Source of the DNA: Vibrio sinensis
Lineage (GTDB): Bacteria; Pseudomonadota; Gammaproteobacteria; Enterobacterales; Vibrionaceae
Assembly (NCBI RefSeq): GCF_003605645.1
Contig: NZ_QVMU01000007.1
Location: forward strand, 25,881-89,880
Direction: 5' to 3'
DNA length: 64,000 bases
Positions 55,077 through 64,000 of the stretch are shown here, piece after piece (the stretch's first letter is position 1; every line of letters starts with the position of its first letter). The notes beneath the pieces are model-generated. The model was given only the letters and a program-made list of their open reading frames with translations, was not told the origin of the DNA and made no database searches. The translations under genes and the position numbers were made by a program.

Positions 55077-56501
55077 ATGAGTAAGAAACTGCTAATTAAA
55101 ACTTGGGGTTGCCAGATGAACGAATACGATTCATCAAAAATGGCCGACCTGCTTAACGCTGCAAATGGCTATGAGCTAACAGAAGACCCTGATGAAGCAG
55201 ATGTACTTCTACTTAATACCTGTTCGATCCGTGAAAAAGCGCAAGAGAAGGTCTTCCACCAACTTGGTCGTTGGAAAACACTGAAAGACAAGAAACCTGG
55301 TGTTGTTATCGGCGTTGGTGGCTGTGTTGCGACACAAGAAGGTGATCATATTCGTCACCGCGCGCCATTTGTCGATGTTATCTTCGGTCCACAAACCTTG
55401 CACCGTTTACCTGAGATGATTAGACAATCTCAAAGTAATGATGCGCCGGTAATGGATATCTCTTTCCCTGAGATCGAAAAGTTTGACAATTTGCCTGAAC
55501 CTAAAGCTGACGGTGCAACTGCATTCGTTTCTATTATGGAAGGCTGTTCGAAATACTGTACTTACTGCGTAGTGCCATACACTCGTGGTGAAGAAGTTAG
55601 TCGTCCAATGGATGATGTTCTATTTGAAATCGCACAACTTGCTGAACAAGGTGTTCGCGAAGTAAACCTACTTGGCCAAAACGTCAATGCATATCGTGGA
55701 GCAATGCATGATGGTGATATTTGTTCATTTGCTGAACTTCTCCGTCTCGTGGCAACAATCGATGGTATCGACCGTATTCGTTTTACAACCAGCCACCCAC
55801 TAGAGTTTACTGATGACATCATCGCAGTCTACGAAGATACACCTGAACTGGTAAGCTTCTTACACCTACCAGTACAAAGTGGTAGCGATCGCGTATTAAC
55901 AATGATGAAGCGCCCACACACAGCTATCGAATACAAATCAATTATTCGTAAGCTACGTAAGGCTCGTCCTGATATTCAAATCAGTTCTGACTTTATTGTT
56001 GGTTTCCCAGGCGAATCAGATCAAGACTTCCAAGATACAATGAAGCTAATTAAAGAAGTCGATTTCGATATGAGCTTCAGCTTTATCTTCTCTCCTCGCC
56101 CAGGAACGCCTGCTGCTGATTATCCATGTGATCTAGCAGAAAATGTGAAGAAAGAACGCTTGTATGAACTACAGCAAACAATTAATACTCAAGCGATGCG
56201 CTATTCACGCCTAATGCAAGGTACTGAGCAACGCATTCTTGTAGAGGGCCCATCGAAAAAGAACTTGATGGAGCTTCGTGGTCGTACTGAAAACAGCCGT
56301 GTAGTTAACTTTGAAGGCTCAGCTGATCTTATTGGTCAATTCGTTGATGTTAAGATTGTTGATGTCATGACAAACTCACTACGTGGCGAGCTTGTTCGTA
56401 CAGAAAAAGATATGGATCTTCGCAGCGTTGTTTCGCCAACTCAAATGATGGCAAATACACGTCGCGCGGACGAACTTGGGGTTGCAACCTTTACGCCATA
56501 G
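55077..56501 (+). CDS. miaB: tRNA-i6A37 methylthiotransferase MiaB
   Basis: Radical-SAM enzyme of 474 aa converting i6A37 to ms2i6A37 in tRNAs. N-terminal auxiliary cluster Cys12 ([10 protein letters not shown]), Cys49 ([11 protein letters not shown]) and Cys83 ([11 protein letters not shown]); radical-SAM motif [17 protein letters not shown]-terminal TRAM domain (about 375-440). The frame begins at 55011, but homologues start [19 protein letters not shown], matching the ATG at 55077. Confidence 0.97.
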   Translation: MSKKLLIKTWGCQMNEYDSSKMADLLNAANGYELTEDPDEADVLLLNTCSIREKAQEKVFHQLGRWKTLKDKKPGVVIGVGGCVATQEGDHIRHRAPFVDVIFGPQTLHRLPEMIRQSQSNDAPVMDISFPEIEKFDNLPEPKADGATAFVSIMEGCSKYCTYCVVPYTRGEEVSRPMDDVLFEIAQLAEQGVREVNLLGQNVNAYRGAMHDGDICSFAELLRLVATIDGIDRIRFTTSHPLEFTDDIIAVYEDTPELVSFLHLPVQSGSDRVLTMMKRPHTAIEYKSIIRKLRKARPDIQISSDFIVGFPGESDQDFQDTMKLIKEVDFDMSFSFIFSPRPGTPAADYPCDLAENVKKERLYELQQTINTQAMRYSRLMQGTEQRILVEGPSKKNLMELRGRTENSRVVNFEGSADLIGQFVDVKIVDVMTNSLRGELVRTEKDMDLRSVVSPTQMMANTRRADELGVATFTP

Positions 56502-56567
56502 TTCGAATTAACGCCGTAAGGGAGTAGTTTTAAGCTTGCTCCCTTACAGCAACAATGAGAGGTAACT

Positions 56568-57665
56568 TTGAGCAATAAAATTGTCACGCTAGAAATCGAT
56601 CTAGAACCTTCCGATAACCACCGTTTAGCCAGTCTCTGCGGTCCATTCGATGACAATATCAAACACTTAGAGCGCAGACTTGGCGTAGAAATAAGCTACC
56701 GAGGTAATTTTTTCACCATCGTAGGTCAGCCTCATACTTCCGCTGCTGCACTCGAAATCATTAAAACTCTGTACGTCAACACTAGCCCAGTTCGCGGCAC
56801 GATACCGGATATTGAACCGGAAGATATTCATCTTGCCGTCAAAGAAACGGGTATATTAGAGCAAACAACTGAGTCGGCGATTCCACACGGAAAAGAAGTC
56901 TTCATCAAAACGAAGAAAGGGGTAATTAAACCTCGCACGCCAAATCAGGCTCAATATCTCGTCAATATGGTGACTCACGACATCACGTTTGGTGTGGGTC
57001 CTGCAGGTACGGGTAAAACCTACCTCGCCGTTGCTGCTGCTGTTGATGCACTTGAAAGACAAGAGATTCGTCGAATTCTTCTAACTCGTCCAGCTGTTGA
57101 AGCGGGTGAAAAACTTGGTTTTTTACCTGGCGACCTCAGCCAAAAGGTTGACCCTTATTTGCGTCCACTGTACGACGCTCTGTTTGAAATGCTTGGTTTT
57201 GAACGCGTTGAAAAATTGATGGAACGTAATGTTATTGAGGTTGCTCCTCTCGCTTACATGCGTGGGCGCACACTTAATGATGCGTTTATCATTTTAGATG
57301 AGAGCCAAAATACAACCGTTGAACAAATGAAAATGTTCCTAACCCGTATTGGCTTCAATTCACGTGCCGTCATTACTGGCGACATTACTCAAATTGATTT
57401 GCCTCGCGGTTCTCGTTCAGGGCTACGTCATGCTATTGAAGTATTGAACGACGTTGATGAAATCAGCTTTAATTTCTTCCAATCGGATGACGTCGTTCGT
57501 CACCCTGTTGTTGCTCGCATTGTGAATGCCTATGAAAAATGGGAAGCACAGGACCAAAAAGCACGTAAAGAGATTGAAAAACGTCGCCGTGAAGAACACG
57601 AAACAAAACTGTTCGAAGCCGCTAAAGCTGAACTATCCGAAAATTTAGAAACACACAAGGAATAA
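56568..57665 (+). CDS. ybeZ: PhoH-like ATPase YbeZ
   Basis: Cytoplasmic PhoH-family NTPase of 365 aa with an N-terminal KH-like part. Walker A is [12 protein letters not shown] (about residues 144-155), Walker B is [11 protein letters not shown]. The start codon is TTG at 56568: GAGAGGT lies at proper distance and the frame has no earlier start. It lies upstream of ybeY, whose product matures rRNA, the standard pairing. The C-terminus is a charged helix. Confidence 0.93.
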   Translation: MSNKIVTLEIDLEPSDNHRLASLCGPFDDNIKHLERRLGVEISYRGNFFTIVGQPHTSAAALEIIKTLYVNTSPVRGTIPDIEPEDIHLAVKETGILEQTTESAIPHGKEVFIKTKKGVIKPRTPNQAQYLVNMVTHDITFGVGPAGTGKTYLAVAAAVDALERQEIRRILLTRPAVEAGEKLGFLPGDLSQKVDPYLRPLYDALFEMLGFERVEKLMERNVIEVAPLAYMRGRTLNDAFIILDESQNTTVEQMKMFLTRIGFNSRAVITGDITQIDLPRGSRSGLRHAIEVLNDVDEISFNFFQSDDVVRHPVVARIVNAYEKWEAQDQKARKEIEKRRREEHETKLFEAAKAELSENLETHKE

Positions 57666-57672
57666 TCAATCG

Positions 57673-58140
57673 ATGAGTATCGAACTTGATTTACAATTGG
57701 CCGTTGAAGATGAAACGGGCTTACCGACCTATGAAGAAATCCATCATTGGTTAAGCACTGCCGTTCTTCAATTCCAGCCTCAAGCCGAAGTAACGATTCG
57801 CATTGTTGATGAAAAAGAAAGTCACCAGCTAAATTTTGACTATCGCGGTAAAGACAAACCGACGAATGTGCTGTCATTCCCGTTTGAATCACCACCGGGT
57901 ATGGAATTAGACCTATTAGGTGATTTAATCATCTGTAAACAAGTTGTTGAAGCGGAAGCTCCAGAACAAAACAAGCCCGTCACAGCACACTGGGCGCATA
58001 TGATTGTACATGGTAGCCTGCATCTGCTAGGTTATGATCATATTGAGGATGATGAAGCCGAAGAGATGGAATCCCTCGAAACAGAAATTATGCAAAGTAT
58101 GGGATTTGAAGACCCTTATATTGCAGAAAAACAAAACTAG
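57673..58140 (+). CDS. ybeY: Endoribonuclease YbeY
   Basis: Zinc-dependent single-strand RNase of 155 aa, for 16S rRNA 3' end maturation and 70S quality control. The H3xH5xH motif is seen in [39 protein letters not shown] is the other family block. It starts 7 nt after ybeZ with AAGGA upstream. Confidence 0.96.
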   Translation: MSIELDLQLAVEDETGLPTYEEIHHWLSTAVLQFQPQAEVTIRIVDEKESHQLNFDYRGKDKPTNVLSFPFESPPGMELDLLGDLIICKQVVEAEAPEQNKPVTAHWAHMIVHGSLHLLGYDHIEDDEAEEMESLETEIMQSMGFEDPYIAEKQN

Positions 58141-58211
58141 AACACAAAATATTTGATATCTAGTTTACGTGTGCTATCACACTTTTGATAGCGTTACATT
58201 ATAGAGACACA

Positions 58212-59111
58212 ATGAACGAAGACAATTCGCCCTCTTCTGTAGAAGGGAAGAAGGAAAAATCTGAAGGTCCGAGTAGAAAGTCCTTCTTTGAACGCTTAGG
58301 CCAATTATTCCAAGGTGAACTTAGAGATCGCCAAGAGCTTGTGGATGCTATCCGTGACTCGGAAGAAAATGACCTAATTGACCATGACACTCGAGATATG
58401 CTTGAAGGTGTTATGGAAATCTCCGAAATGCGTGTGCGCGATATTATGATCCCACGCTCGCAAATGGTTACTGTTGAACGCACTGATAATCTAGATGCTC
58501 TGATTGCACTGATCACCGATGCTCAACACTCTCGCTACCCTGTTATTAGCGAAGATAAAGACCATGTGGAGGGCATTCTACTAGCGAAGGACCTACTTAA
58601 GTATTTAGGCTCAGGCTGCGCCCCTTTCGATATCGAACAAGTCATCCGTCCTGCGGTTGTTGTTCCTGAAAGTAAGCGGGTAGACCGTCTCCTCAAAGAA
58701 TTCCGCGAAGAACGCTACCATATGGCTATCGTTGTCGATGAATTTGGTGGAGTATCCGGTCTGGTTACGATTGAAGATATTCTCGAAGAAATCGTTGGTG
58801 ATATCGAAGATGAATTTGATGACGAAGAAGAAATCGATATTCGTCAGCTCAGCAAACACACCTATGCGGTGAGAGCGCTAGCAACCATCGAAGATTTCAA
58901 TGACACGTTCGGCACTTCATTCAGTGATGAAGAGGTGGATACCGTTGGTGGTATGGTGATGACAAGTTTTGGTCACTTACCTACTCGCGGTGAAGTCATC
59001 GAAATTGATGGCTATAACTTCAAGATCACAGCAGCAGACAATCGTCGTATCGTTCAATTACAAGTAACGATTCCTGACGAAGAGACGCTTTCTCTACCTT
59101 TAGAAGAGTAA
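58212..59111 (+). CDS. corC: CBS-domain protein CorC (YbeX)
   Basis: Cytoplasmic protein of 299 aa with two CBS domains (about 65-190; [20 protein letters not shown] and [31 protein letters not shown]) and the C-terminal CorC_HlyC transporter-associated domain (about 205-285). Lies between ybeY and lnt as in E. coli; linked to Mg2+/Co2+ resistance and ribosome function. The ATG at 58212 is chosen over 58185 by alignment with homologues beginning MNEDN. Confidence 0.94.
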   Translation: MNEDNSPSSVEGKKEKSEGPSRKSFFERLGQLFQGELRDRQELVDAIRDSEENDLIDHDTRDMLEGVMEISEMRVRDIMIPRSQMVTVERTDNLDALIALITDAQHSRYPVISEDKDHVEGILLAKDLLKYLGSGCAPFDIEQVIRPAVVVPESKRVDRLLKEFREERYHMAIVVDEFGGVSGLVTIEDILEEIVGDIEDEFDDEEEIDIRQLSKHTYAVRALATIEDFNDTFGTSFSDEEVDTVGGMVMTSFGHLPTRGEVIEIDGYNFKITAADNRRIVQLQVTIPDEETLSLPLEE

Positions 59112-59151
59112 TTCTACGAATTATCTTCAAAACAGTTCAGAACAATAAACG

Positions 59152-60660
59152 ATGATAAAACCTCTTTTTCATCGCCTAAAGCGGCCTTTAATGGCCGCTT
59201 TTGTTGGCGCATCCACTACTCTCGCTTTCGCACCCTATCAAATGTGGCCTCTCGCTATTCTAAGCCCTTTGTTTTTGTTATTGCTACTTAGTAAGCAATC
59301 ACCAAAAAAAGCGGCATGGATAGGCTATGCGTGGGGTTTAGGACAATTTGCAACGGGCATTAGCTGGGTCCATGTCAGCATAGATACCTTTGGTGGCATG
59401 CCAAAAATTGCTAGCGTATTTTTAATGACAATGCTGATTGGATACCTCGCCATCTATTCAGCCCTATTTTCTTGGAGCCTCAACCGCTTCTTCCCTACCA
59501 CTAATCGCGTTCGCTTGTTATTAGCTGCCCCTGCACTATGGCTAGTTTGCGACTGGTTACGCGGCTGGGTAATGACTGGGTTTCCTTGGCTTTGGCTTGG
59601 TTACAGCCAAATCGATAGTCCATTAGCAAACTTCGCTCCTATCGGTGGCGTCGAGCTTCTCACCTTATTACTGATCATTTGCGCGGGAGCATTCACCTAC
59701 GCGATTGAGCAACGCCAATGGCTACATCTCTTTATCCCTGGTGTTATTTTAGCGACCGGCTATGGCCTCAATGCTGTTTCATGGGTGACTCCTAACCCAG
59801 AGAGCACCACTAAAGTAGCCCTAATTCAAGGTAACGTTGACCAAGCTCAAAAATGGCTACCAAGCCATCGCTGGCCAACAATCATGAAATATACCGACCT
59901 CACGCGTGCCAACTGGGATGCTGATATCATTATTTGGCCAGAAGCCGCGATTCCAGCTTTTGAGTTCGAAATAGGTTCTTATCTAAGTAATTTAGATTCA
60001 GCCGCAAGAATGAATCACAGCGCCGTGATTACCGGTGTAGTGAACCAAGGTGATGACAAGCAGTTTTATAACAGCATACTTACCGTCGGTGAAACCGACA
60101 ACGGTGAGTACAGTTTCGATGTAAGCAAGCGATACAATAAGCATCATCTACTGCCATTTGGCGAGTTTGTACCGTTTGGCGAAATTCTTCGCCCAATCGC
60201 ACCATTTTTTAATCTACCGATGTCCTCATTCAGTCGAGGAGCTTATATCCAGCCAAATATTGATGCCAACGGCCGACATCTGGCTGCTGCTCTTTGCTAT
60301 GAGATCATTTTTGGTGAGCAGATCCGTCAAAACATTACTGATGATACCGACTTCATTTTGACCTTGTCGAATGATGCCTGGTTTGGTAAATCAGATGGTC
60401 CATTACAACATATGGAAATTGCCAGAATGCGAGCATTAGAGTTTGGTAAACCGGTCATTCGTTCAACCAACAATGGCATCACTGCTGTCACGGATTATAA
60501 AGGCGAGATCGTTAAACAAATTCCTCAGTTTGAAACTGGCGTGCTTAAAGCTGATGTGGTTTCAACCACAGGCAATACCCCGTATTACAGCGTAGGTACT
60601 TGGCCTCTGTATATCTGGGTGTTTTTGAGTTTAGTCATTGGTTGGCGAATTAAAGAGTAA
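59152..60660 (+). CDS. lnt: Apolipoprotein N-acyltransferase
   Basis: Inner-membrane enzyme of 502 aa that adds the third acyl chain to lipoproteins. About six or seven N-terminal membrane helices (to about 215), then the nitrilase domain with the catalytic triad Glu264 ([12 protein letters not shown]), Lys330 ([15 protein letters not shown]) and Cys382 ([10 protein letters not shown]). One C-terminal helix ends the protein. It follows corC by 40 nt. Confidence 0.96.
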   Translation: MIKPLFHRLKRPLMAAFVGASTTLAFAPYQMWPLAILSPLFLLLLLSKQSPKKAAWIGYAWGLGQFATGISWVHVSIDTFGGMPKIASVFLMTMLIGYLAIYSALFSWSLNRFFPTTNRVRLLLAAPALWLVCDWLRGWVMTGFPWLWLGYSQIDSPLANFAPIGGVELLTLLLIICAGAFTYAIEQRQWLHLFIPGVILATGYGLNAVSWVTPNPESTTKVALIQGNVDQAQKWLPSHRWPTIMKYTDLTRANWDADIIIWPEAAIPAFEFEIGSYLSNLDSAARMNHSAVITGVVNQGDDKQFYNSILTVGETDNGEYSFDVSKRYNKHHLLPFGEFVPFGEILRPIAPFFNLPMSSFSRGAYIQPNIDANGRHLAAALCYEIIFGEQIRQNITDDTDFILTLSNDAWFGKSDGPLQHMEIARMRALEFGKPVIRSTNNGITAVTDYKGEIVKQIPQFETGVLKADVVSTTGNTPYYSVGTWPLYIWVFLSLVIGWRIKE

Positions 60661-60716
60661 TCGCGACTAAATCACCTTGATAAACTTATCACTTCAACAG
60701 ATTTAACTATAAACAA

Positions 60717-60747
60717 TCAAGGCTCTTACCAAAGAGCCTTGATTTTA
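60717..60747. terminator. Bidirectional terminator between lnt and ybeL
   Basis: The stem TCAAGGCTCTT/AAGAGCCTTGA with loop ACCA is followed by TTTTA. Confidence 0.82.
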
Positions 60748-60768
60748 TTAGATAAACCATAAAAAAGA

Positions 60769-61239
60769 CTACGGTTTAAGAGCCTGTCGACTGAATCCTG
60801 TATGACCACATTGAGTACATGGAATAATCGTCGTCGGATGATTATATTGCACCTTATGCCCACACTCATCACACACTAGAGTCCCCAACCCAATAACCTC
60901 TCCGGCTTGATAAAGCCCTTGATGCTCTAAATCTTGAAATAACTCGACCCATTCCACCTTAGTATGGTCGGTAATATCCAGCAAGCCTTGCCAAATAGAG
61001 TCAGTAACCATCAGATAAAACGCGCCACCTTTTGACTCTTCATAATTATCAGCAAACTCTTTTAAATCTGCTTTGACATACGCCGAAACTAACGCCAATT
61101 CATCCTTCGTCATATCATTTGCAGCTTCCACGACTTTGCCTGATGTTTCAAAGACATGGTTCACTTCATCAGGGCTGTGCTTCAAAGCTTCGACCACATC
61201 ACCCAACATCTCTTCATAACCAGTTTTATGTTTTGGCAT
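60769..61239 (-). CDS. ybeL: Zinc-ribbon protein YbeL (DUF1451)
   Basis: Cytoplasmic protein of 156 aa. The helical N-terminal part (to about 110) is followed by a C-terminal zinc ribbon with two CxxC knuckles, LVCDECGHKV and IPCTQCGHTGF. It lies next to leuS as E. coli ybeL does. Function unknown. Confidence 0.9.
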   Translation of the reverse strand: MPKHKTGYEEMLGDVVEALKHSPDEVNHVFETSGKVVEAANDMTKDELALVSAYVKADLKEFADNYEESKGGAFYLMVTDSIWQGLLDITDHTKVEWVELFQDLEHQGLYQAGEVIGLGTLVCDECGHKVQYNHPTTIIPCTQCGHTGFSRQALKP

Positions 61240-61362
61240 AACTGACCTCCCCCCAACTTAGATTGGCTATTGTTGTGCTTCGCTCCTTTAGGTATTCTAT
61301 GACGATCTATCATTGTCTGTTCTAACTGAACTCACACTTTCCAAGATAACCGGATATCATCG

Positions 61363-63939
61363 ATGCAAGAGCAATATAAACCGCAAGATATTGAACAGAA
61401 AGTTCAACAGCACTGGGACAACAACAAAACGTTTGTTGTAAGTGAAGACCCAAATAAAGAAAAATTCTACTGTCTGTCTATGTTCCCTTACCCAAGTGGT
61501 CGACTGCACATGGGTCACGTGCGTAACTACACTATCGGTGATGTGGTATCTCGTTTCCAACGTCTACAAGGTAAAAACGTAATGCAACCTATCGGTTGGG
61601 ATGCGTTCGGCCTACCTGCAGAAAATGCCGCAGTAAAAAACAACACTGCACCTGCGCCTTGGACTTACGAAAATATCGAATACATGAAAAACCAGCTTAA
61701 ATTGCTAGGTTTTGGCTACGACTGGAATCGTGAATTCGCAACGTGTACTCCTGAATACTACCGTTGGGAACAAGAATTCTTCACTAAGCTTTATGAAAAA
61801 GGCTTGGTTTACAAGAAGACTTCATCAGTAAACTGGTGTCCAAACGACCAAACTGTTCTTGCAAACGAACAGGTTGAAGATGGTTGCTGCTGGCGTTGTG
61901 ATACTCCTGTAGAACAGAAGAAAATTCCACAGTGGTTCATTAAAATCACTGAATACGCACAAGAGCTACTTGACGACCTAGATAATCTTGACGGTTGGCC
62001 TGACATGGTTAAAACCATGCAACGCAACTGGATTGGCCGTTCAGAGGGTGTTGAACTTTCATTTGAAGTGAAAGGTGAAGATGCACCTCTAGAAGTTTAC
62101 ACCACGCGTCCTGACACGCTAATGGGTGTTACATACGTTGGTATCGCAGCAGGTCACCCTCTTGCTGAGAAAGCGGCTGAAAGTAACCCTGAGCTTGCTG
62201 CATTCGTTGAAGAGTGTAAGAACACAAAAGTAGCGGAAGCTGAACTAGCGACAATGGAGAAAAAAGGTATGGCGACTGGCCTTACTGCTATTCATCCATT
62301 GAACGGTCGTGAAGTACCAGTATACGTTGCTAACTTCGTACTAATGGATTACGGCACAGGCGCAGTAATGGCGGTTCCAGCTCACGATCAACGTGACTTT
62401 GAATTTGCAACTAAGTACGGCCTAGACATTATCCCAGTGATTAAGCCAGCAGACGAGTCAGGTGTTGACGTTTCAGAAGCCGCTTACACTGAAAAAGGCG
62501 TGTTGTTTGATTCTGGTGAGTTTGATGGTCTAGATTTCCAAGCTGCATTTGACGCAATTGCTGCGAAACTAGAAGCAGAAGGTAAAGGCACTAAGACCGT
62601 TAACTTCCGTCTACGTGACTGGGGTGTATCTCGTCAACGCTACTGGGGTGCTCCAATCCCAATGGTAACAACTGAAGATGGTGAAGTTCACCCAGTACCT
62701 GCTGACCAACTGCCAGTGATTCTTCCAGAAGACGTGGTAATGGACGGCGTAACTAGCCCAATCAAAGCTGACAAAGAGTGGGCGAAGACCACATTTAACG
62801 GTGAACCAGCTCTACGTGAGACTGACACGTTCGATACGTTCATGGAATCTTCTTGGTACTACGCTCGTTACTGTTCACCACAAGCTGATGATATTCTAGA
62901 TCCAGAAAAAGCAAACTACTGGCTACCAGTAGACCAGTACATCGGTGGTATCGAGCACGCTTGTATGCACCTATTGTACTCGCGCTTCTTCCACAAATTG
63001 CTACGTGACGCTGGTTACGTAACGTCTGATGAACCATTCAAGCAGCTACTATGTCAAGGCATGGTACTCGCAGATGCATTCTTCTACACCACAGAAAAAG
63101 GTGGCAAAGAGTGGGTTGCACCAACAGATGTTACTATCGAACGTGACGGTAAAGGTCGCATCGAGAAAGCCGTTGATAACCAAGGCCGTAACGTTGAGCA
63201 CTCAGGCATGATCAAAATGTCTAAGTCTAAGAACAACGGTATCGACCCTCAAGAGATGGTAGACAAGTACGGTGCTGATACTGTACGTCTATTCATGATG
63301 TTTGCATCGCCTGCTGACATGACTCTTGAATGGCAAGAATCAGGTGTTGAGGGGGCTAACCGCTTCCTAAAACGTGTTTGGAAACTGGTTCACGGCCACT
63401 CATCAAAAGGTGCTGCTGAAATCGTTGATGCTGCTGCACTATCTGGTGATCAAAAAGCACTTCGTCGTGATGTTCACAAGACCATCTCAAAAGTGACTGA
63501 TGATATTGCACGTCGTCAAACGTTCAATACGGCAATTGCTGCCATCATGGAACTGATGAACAAACTAGCAAAAGCACCTCAAGAATCAGTGCAAGACCGT
63601 GCAATTCTTGATGAAGCACTAAAAGCGGTTGTTCGTATGCTTTACCCAATGACACCACACATTTCTTACGAAATGTGGGTTGCGCTAGGTGAATCTGATA
63701 TCGATTCAGCAACATGGCCAACATTTGATGAGAAAGCACTGGTTGAAGACGAGAAAACTATCGTTGTTATGATCAACGGTAAACTTCGAGCAAAACTAAC
63801 TGTTGCTGCTGATGCAACAGAAGAGCAAGTTCGTGAACTTGGTCTAAACGATGAGAATGCAATTAAGTTCCTAGATGGTTTAACCATCCGTAAAGTAATT
63901 TACGTCCCTGGTAAACTACTGAACATCGTTGCTAATTAA
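61363..63939 (+). CDS. leuS: Leucine-tRNA ligase
   Basis: Class Ia synthetase of 858 aa, complete. The HIGH-type motif is [19 protein letters not shown] (about residues 44-62); the KMSKS motif is [11 protein letters not shown]. The editing (CP1) domain includes [14 protein letters not shown], and the C-terminal anticodon-binding domain is of normal length. The 61 bases after the stop contain no gene start that can be supported. Confidence 0.97.
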   Translation: MQEQYKPQDIEQKVQQHWDNNKTFVVSEDPNKEKFYCLSMFPYPSGRLHMGHVRNYTIGDVVSRFQRLQGKNVMQPIGWDAFGLPAENAAVKNNTAPAPWTYENIEYMKNQLKLLGFGYDWNREFATCTPEYYRWEQEFFTKLYEKGLVYKKTSSVNWCPNDQTVLANEQVEDGCCWRCDTPVEQKKIPQWFIKITEYAQELLDDLDNLDGWPDMVKTMQRNWIGRSEGVELSFEVKGEDAPLEVYTTRPDTLMGVTYVGIAAGHPLAEKAAESNPELAAFVEECKNTKVAEAELATMEKKGMATGLTAIHPLNGREVPVYVANFVLMDYGTGAVMAVPAHDQRDFEFATKYGLDIIPVIKPADESGVDVSEAAYTEKGVLFDSGEFDGLDFQAAFDAIAAKLEAEGKGTKTVNFRLRDWGVSRQRYWGAPIPMVTTEDGEVHPVPADQLPVILPEDVVMDGVTSPIKADKEWAKTTFNGEPALRETDTFDTFMESSWYYARYCSPQADDILDPEKANYWLPVDQYIGGIEHACMHLLYSRFFHKLLRDAGYVTSDEPFKQLLCQGMVLADAFFYTTEKGGKEWVAPTDVTIERDGKGRIEKAVDNQGRNVEHSGMIKMSKSKNNGIDPQEMVDKYGADTVRLFMMFASPADMTLEWQESGVEGANRFLKRVWKLVHGHSSKGAAEIVDAAALSGDQKALRRDVHKTISKVTDDIARRQTFNTAIAAIMELMNKLAKAPQESVQDRAILDEALKAVVRMLYPMTPHISYEMWVALGESDIDSATWPTFDEKALVEDEKTIVVMINGKLRAKLTVAADATEEQVRELGLNDENAIKFLDGLTIRKVIYVPGKLLNIVAN

Positions 63940-64000
63940 TTAGCAAATTCTATGGGAAATAAGTCAGTCTCTGACTAGAACCCATTTTAAACGGGGTCAT

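Overview
The window comes from a chromosome of a Vibrionaceae bacterium, most likely a Vibrio. The evidence is gene content and order: paired flagellins (FlaA/FlaC type), the Vibrio-specific flagellar ring genes flgO, flgP and flgT, divergent htpG/toxRS, an OmpA gene beside gltX, and the run zipA-cysZ-cysK-ptsHI-crr-ubiF-miaB-ybeZ-ybeY-corC-lnt-ybeL-leuS. I see no prophage, insertion sequence, integron, CRISPR array or defence island. Most of the window is conserved chromosome, so the unusual material lies in regulatory DNA, repeats, small genes and one divergent housekeeping enzyme.

Layout. 0.05-0.17 kb: tRNA-Leu(UAG) and its terminator. 0.3-20.7 kb: a polar-flagellum cluster. On the minus strand lie cheV-cheR, flgBCDE, flgFGHIJ, flgKL, flaA and flaC; on the plus strand lie flgA and flgMN; then flgOP (minus) diverges from flgT (plus). 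Promoter-like sequences fit the Vibrio flagellar hierarchy. Sigma-54 type sites (GG-N10-GC) precede flgB, flgK, flgO and flgT, with a one-mismatch version before flaA. Sigma-28 type sites precede flgM and flaC, and there is a possible second one before flgK.

20.7-29 kb: tRNA-Arg(CCU), a second type I methionine aminopeptidase, an unknown protein, ompA, gltX, and a copper module (copA and copG) whose promoter has the 19-bp spacer typical of MerR/CueR-activated promoters. 29.1-34.9 kb: hemH, adk, htpG (with a sigma-32-like promoter) and divergent toxRS. 34.9-41.4 kb: a TauE/SafE permease, yfcE, yfcH, an SDR gene, a probable 37-aa small ORF, a CnoX-like protein without the usual active-site cysteine, and qmcA-nfeD. 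41.8-44.4 kb: a short secreted peptide, an unknown lipoprotein and a porin.

44.9-48.1 kb: an NAD-dependent DNA ligase gene at the usual ligA place beside zipA. Its protein is strikingly unlike canonical LigA, and an ERIC repeat lies just upstream. 48.3-53.6 kb: cysZ, cysK (with another ERIC element upstream), ptsH, ptsI and crr. 53.7-63.9 kb: ubiF (minus), then miaB, ybeZ, ybeY, corC and lnt, ybeL (minus), and leuS, complete just before the window end.

Gene starts were moved inward from the longest reading frame wherever a ribosome binding site, signal peptide or family alignment supported it; this is stated per gene. Promoter, terminator and repeat calls were made by eye.
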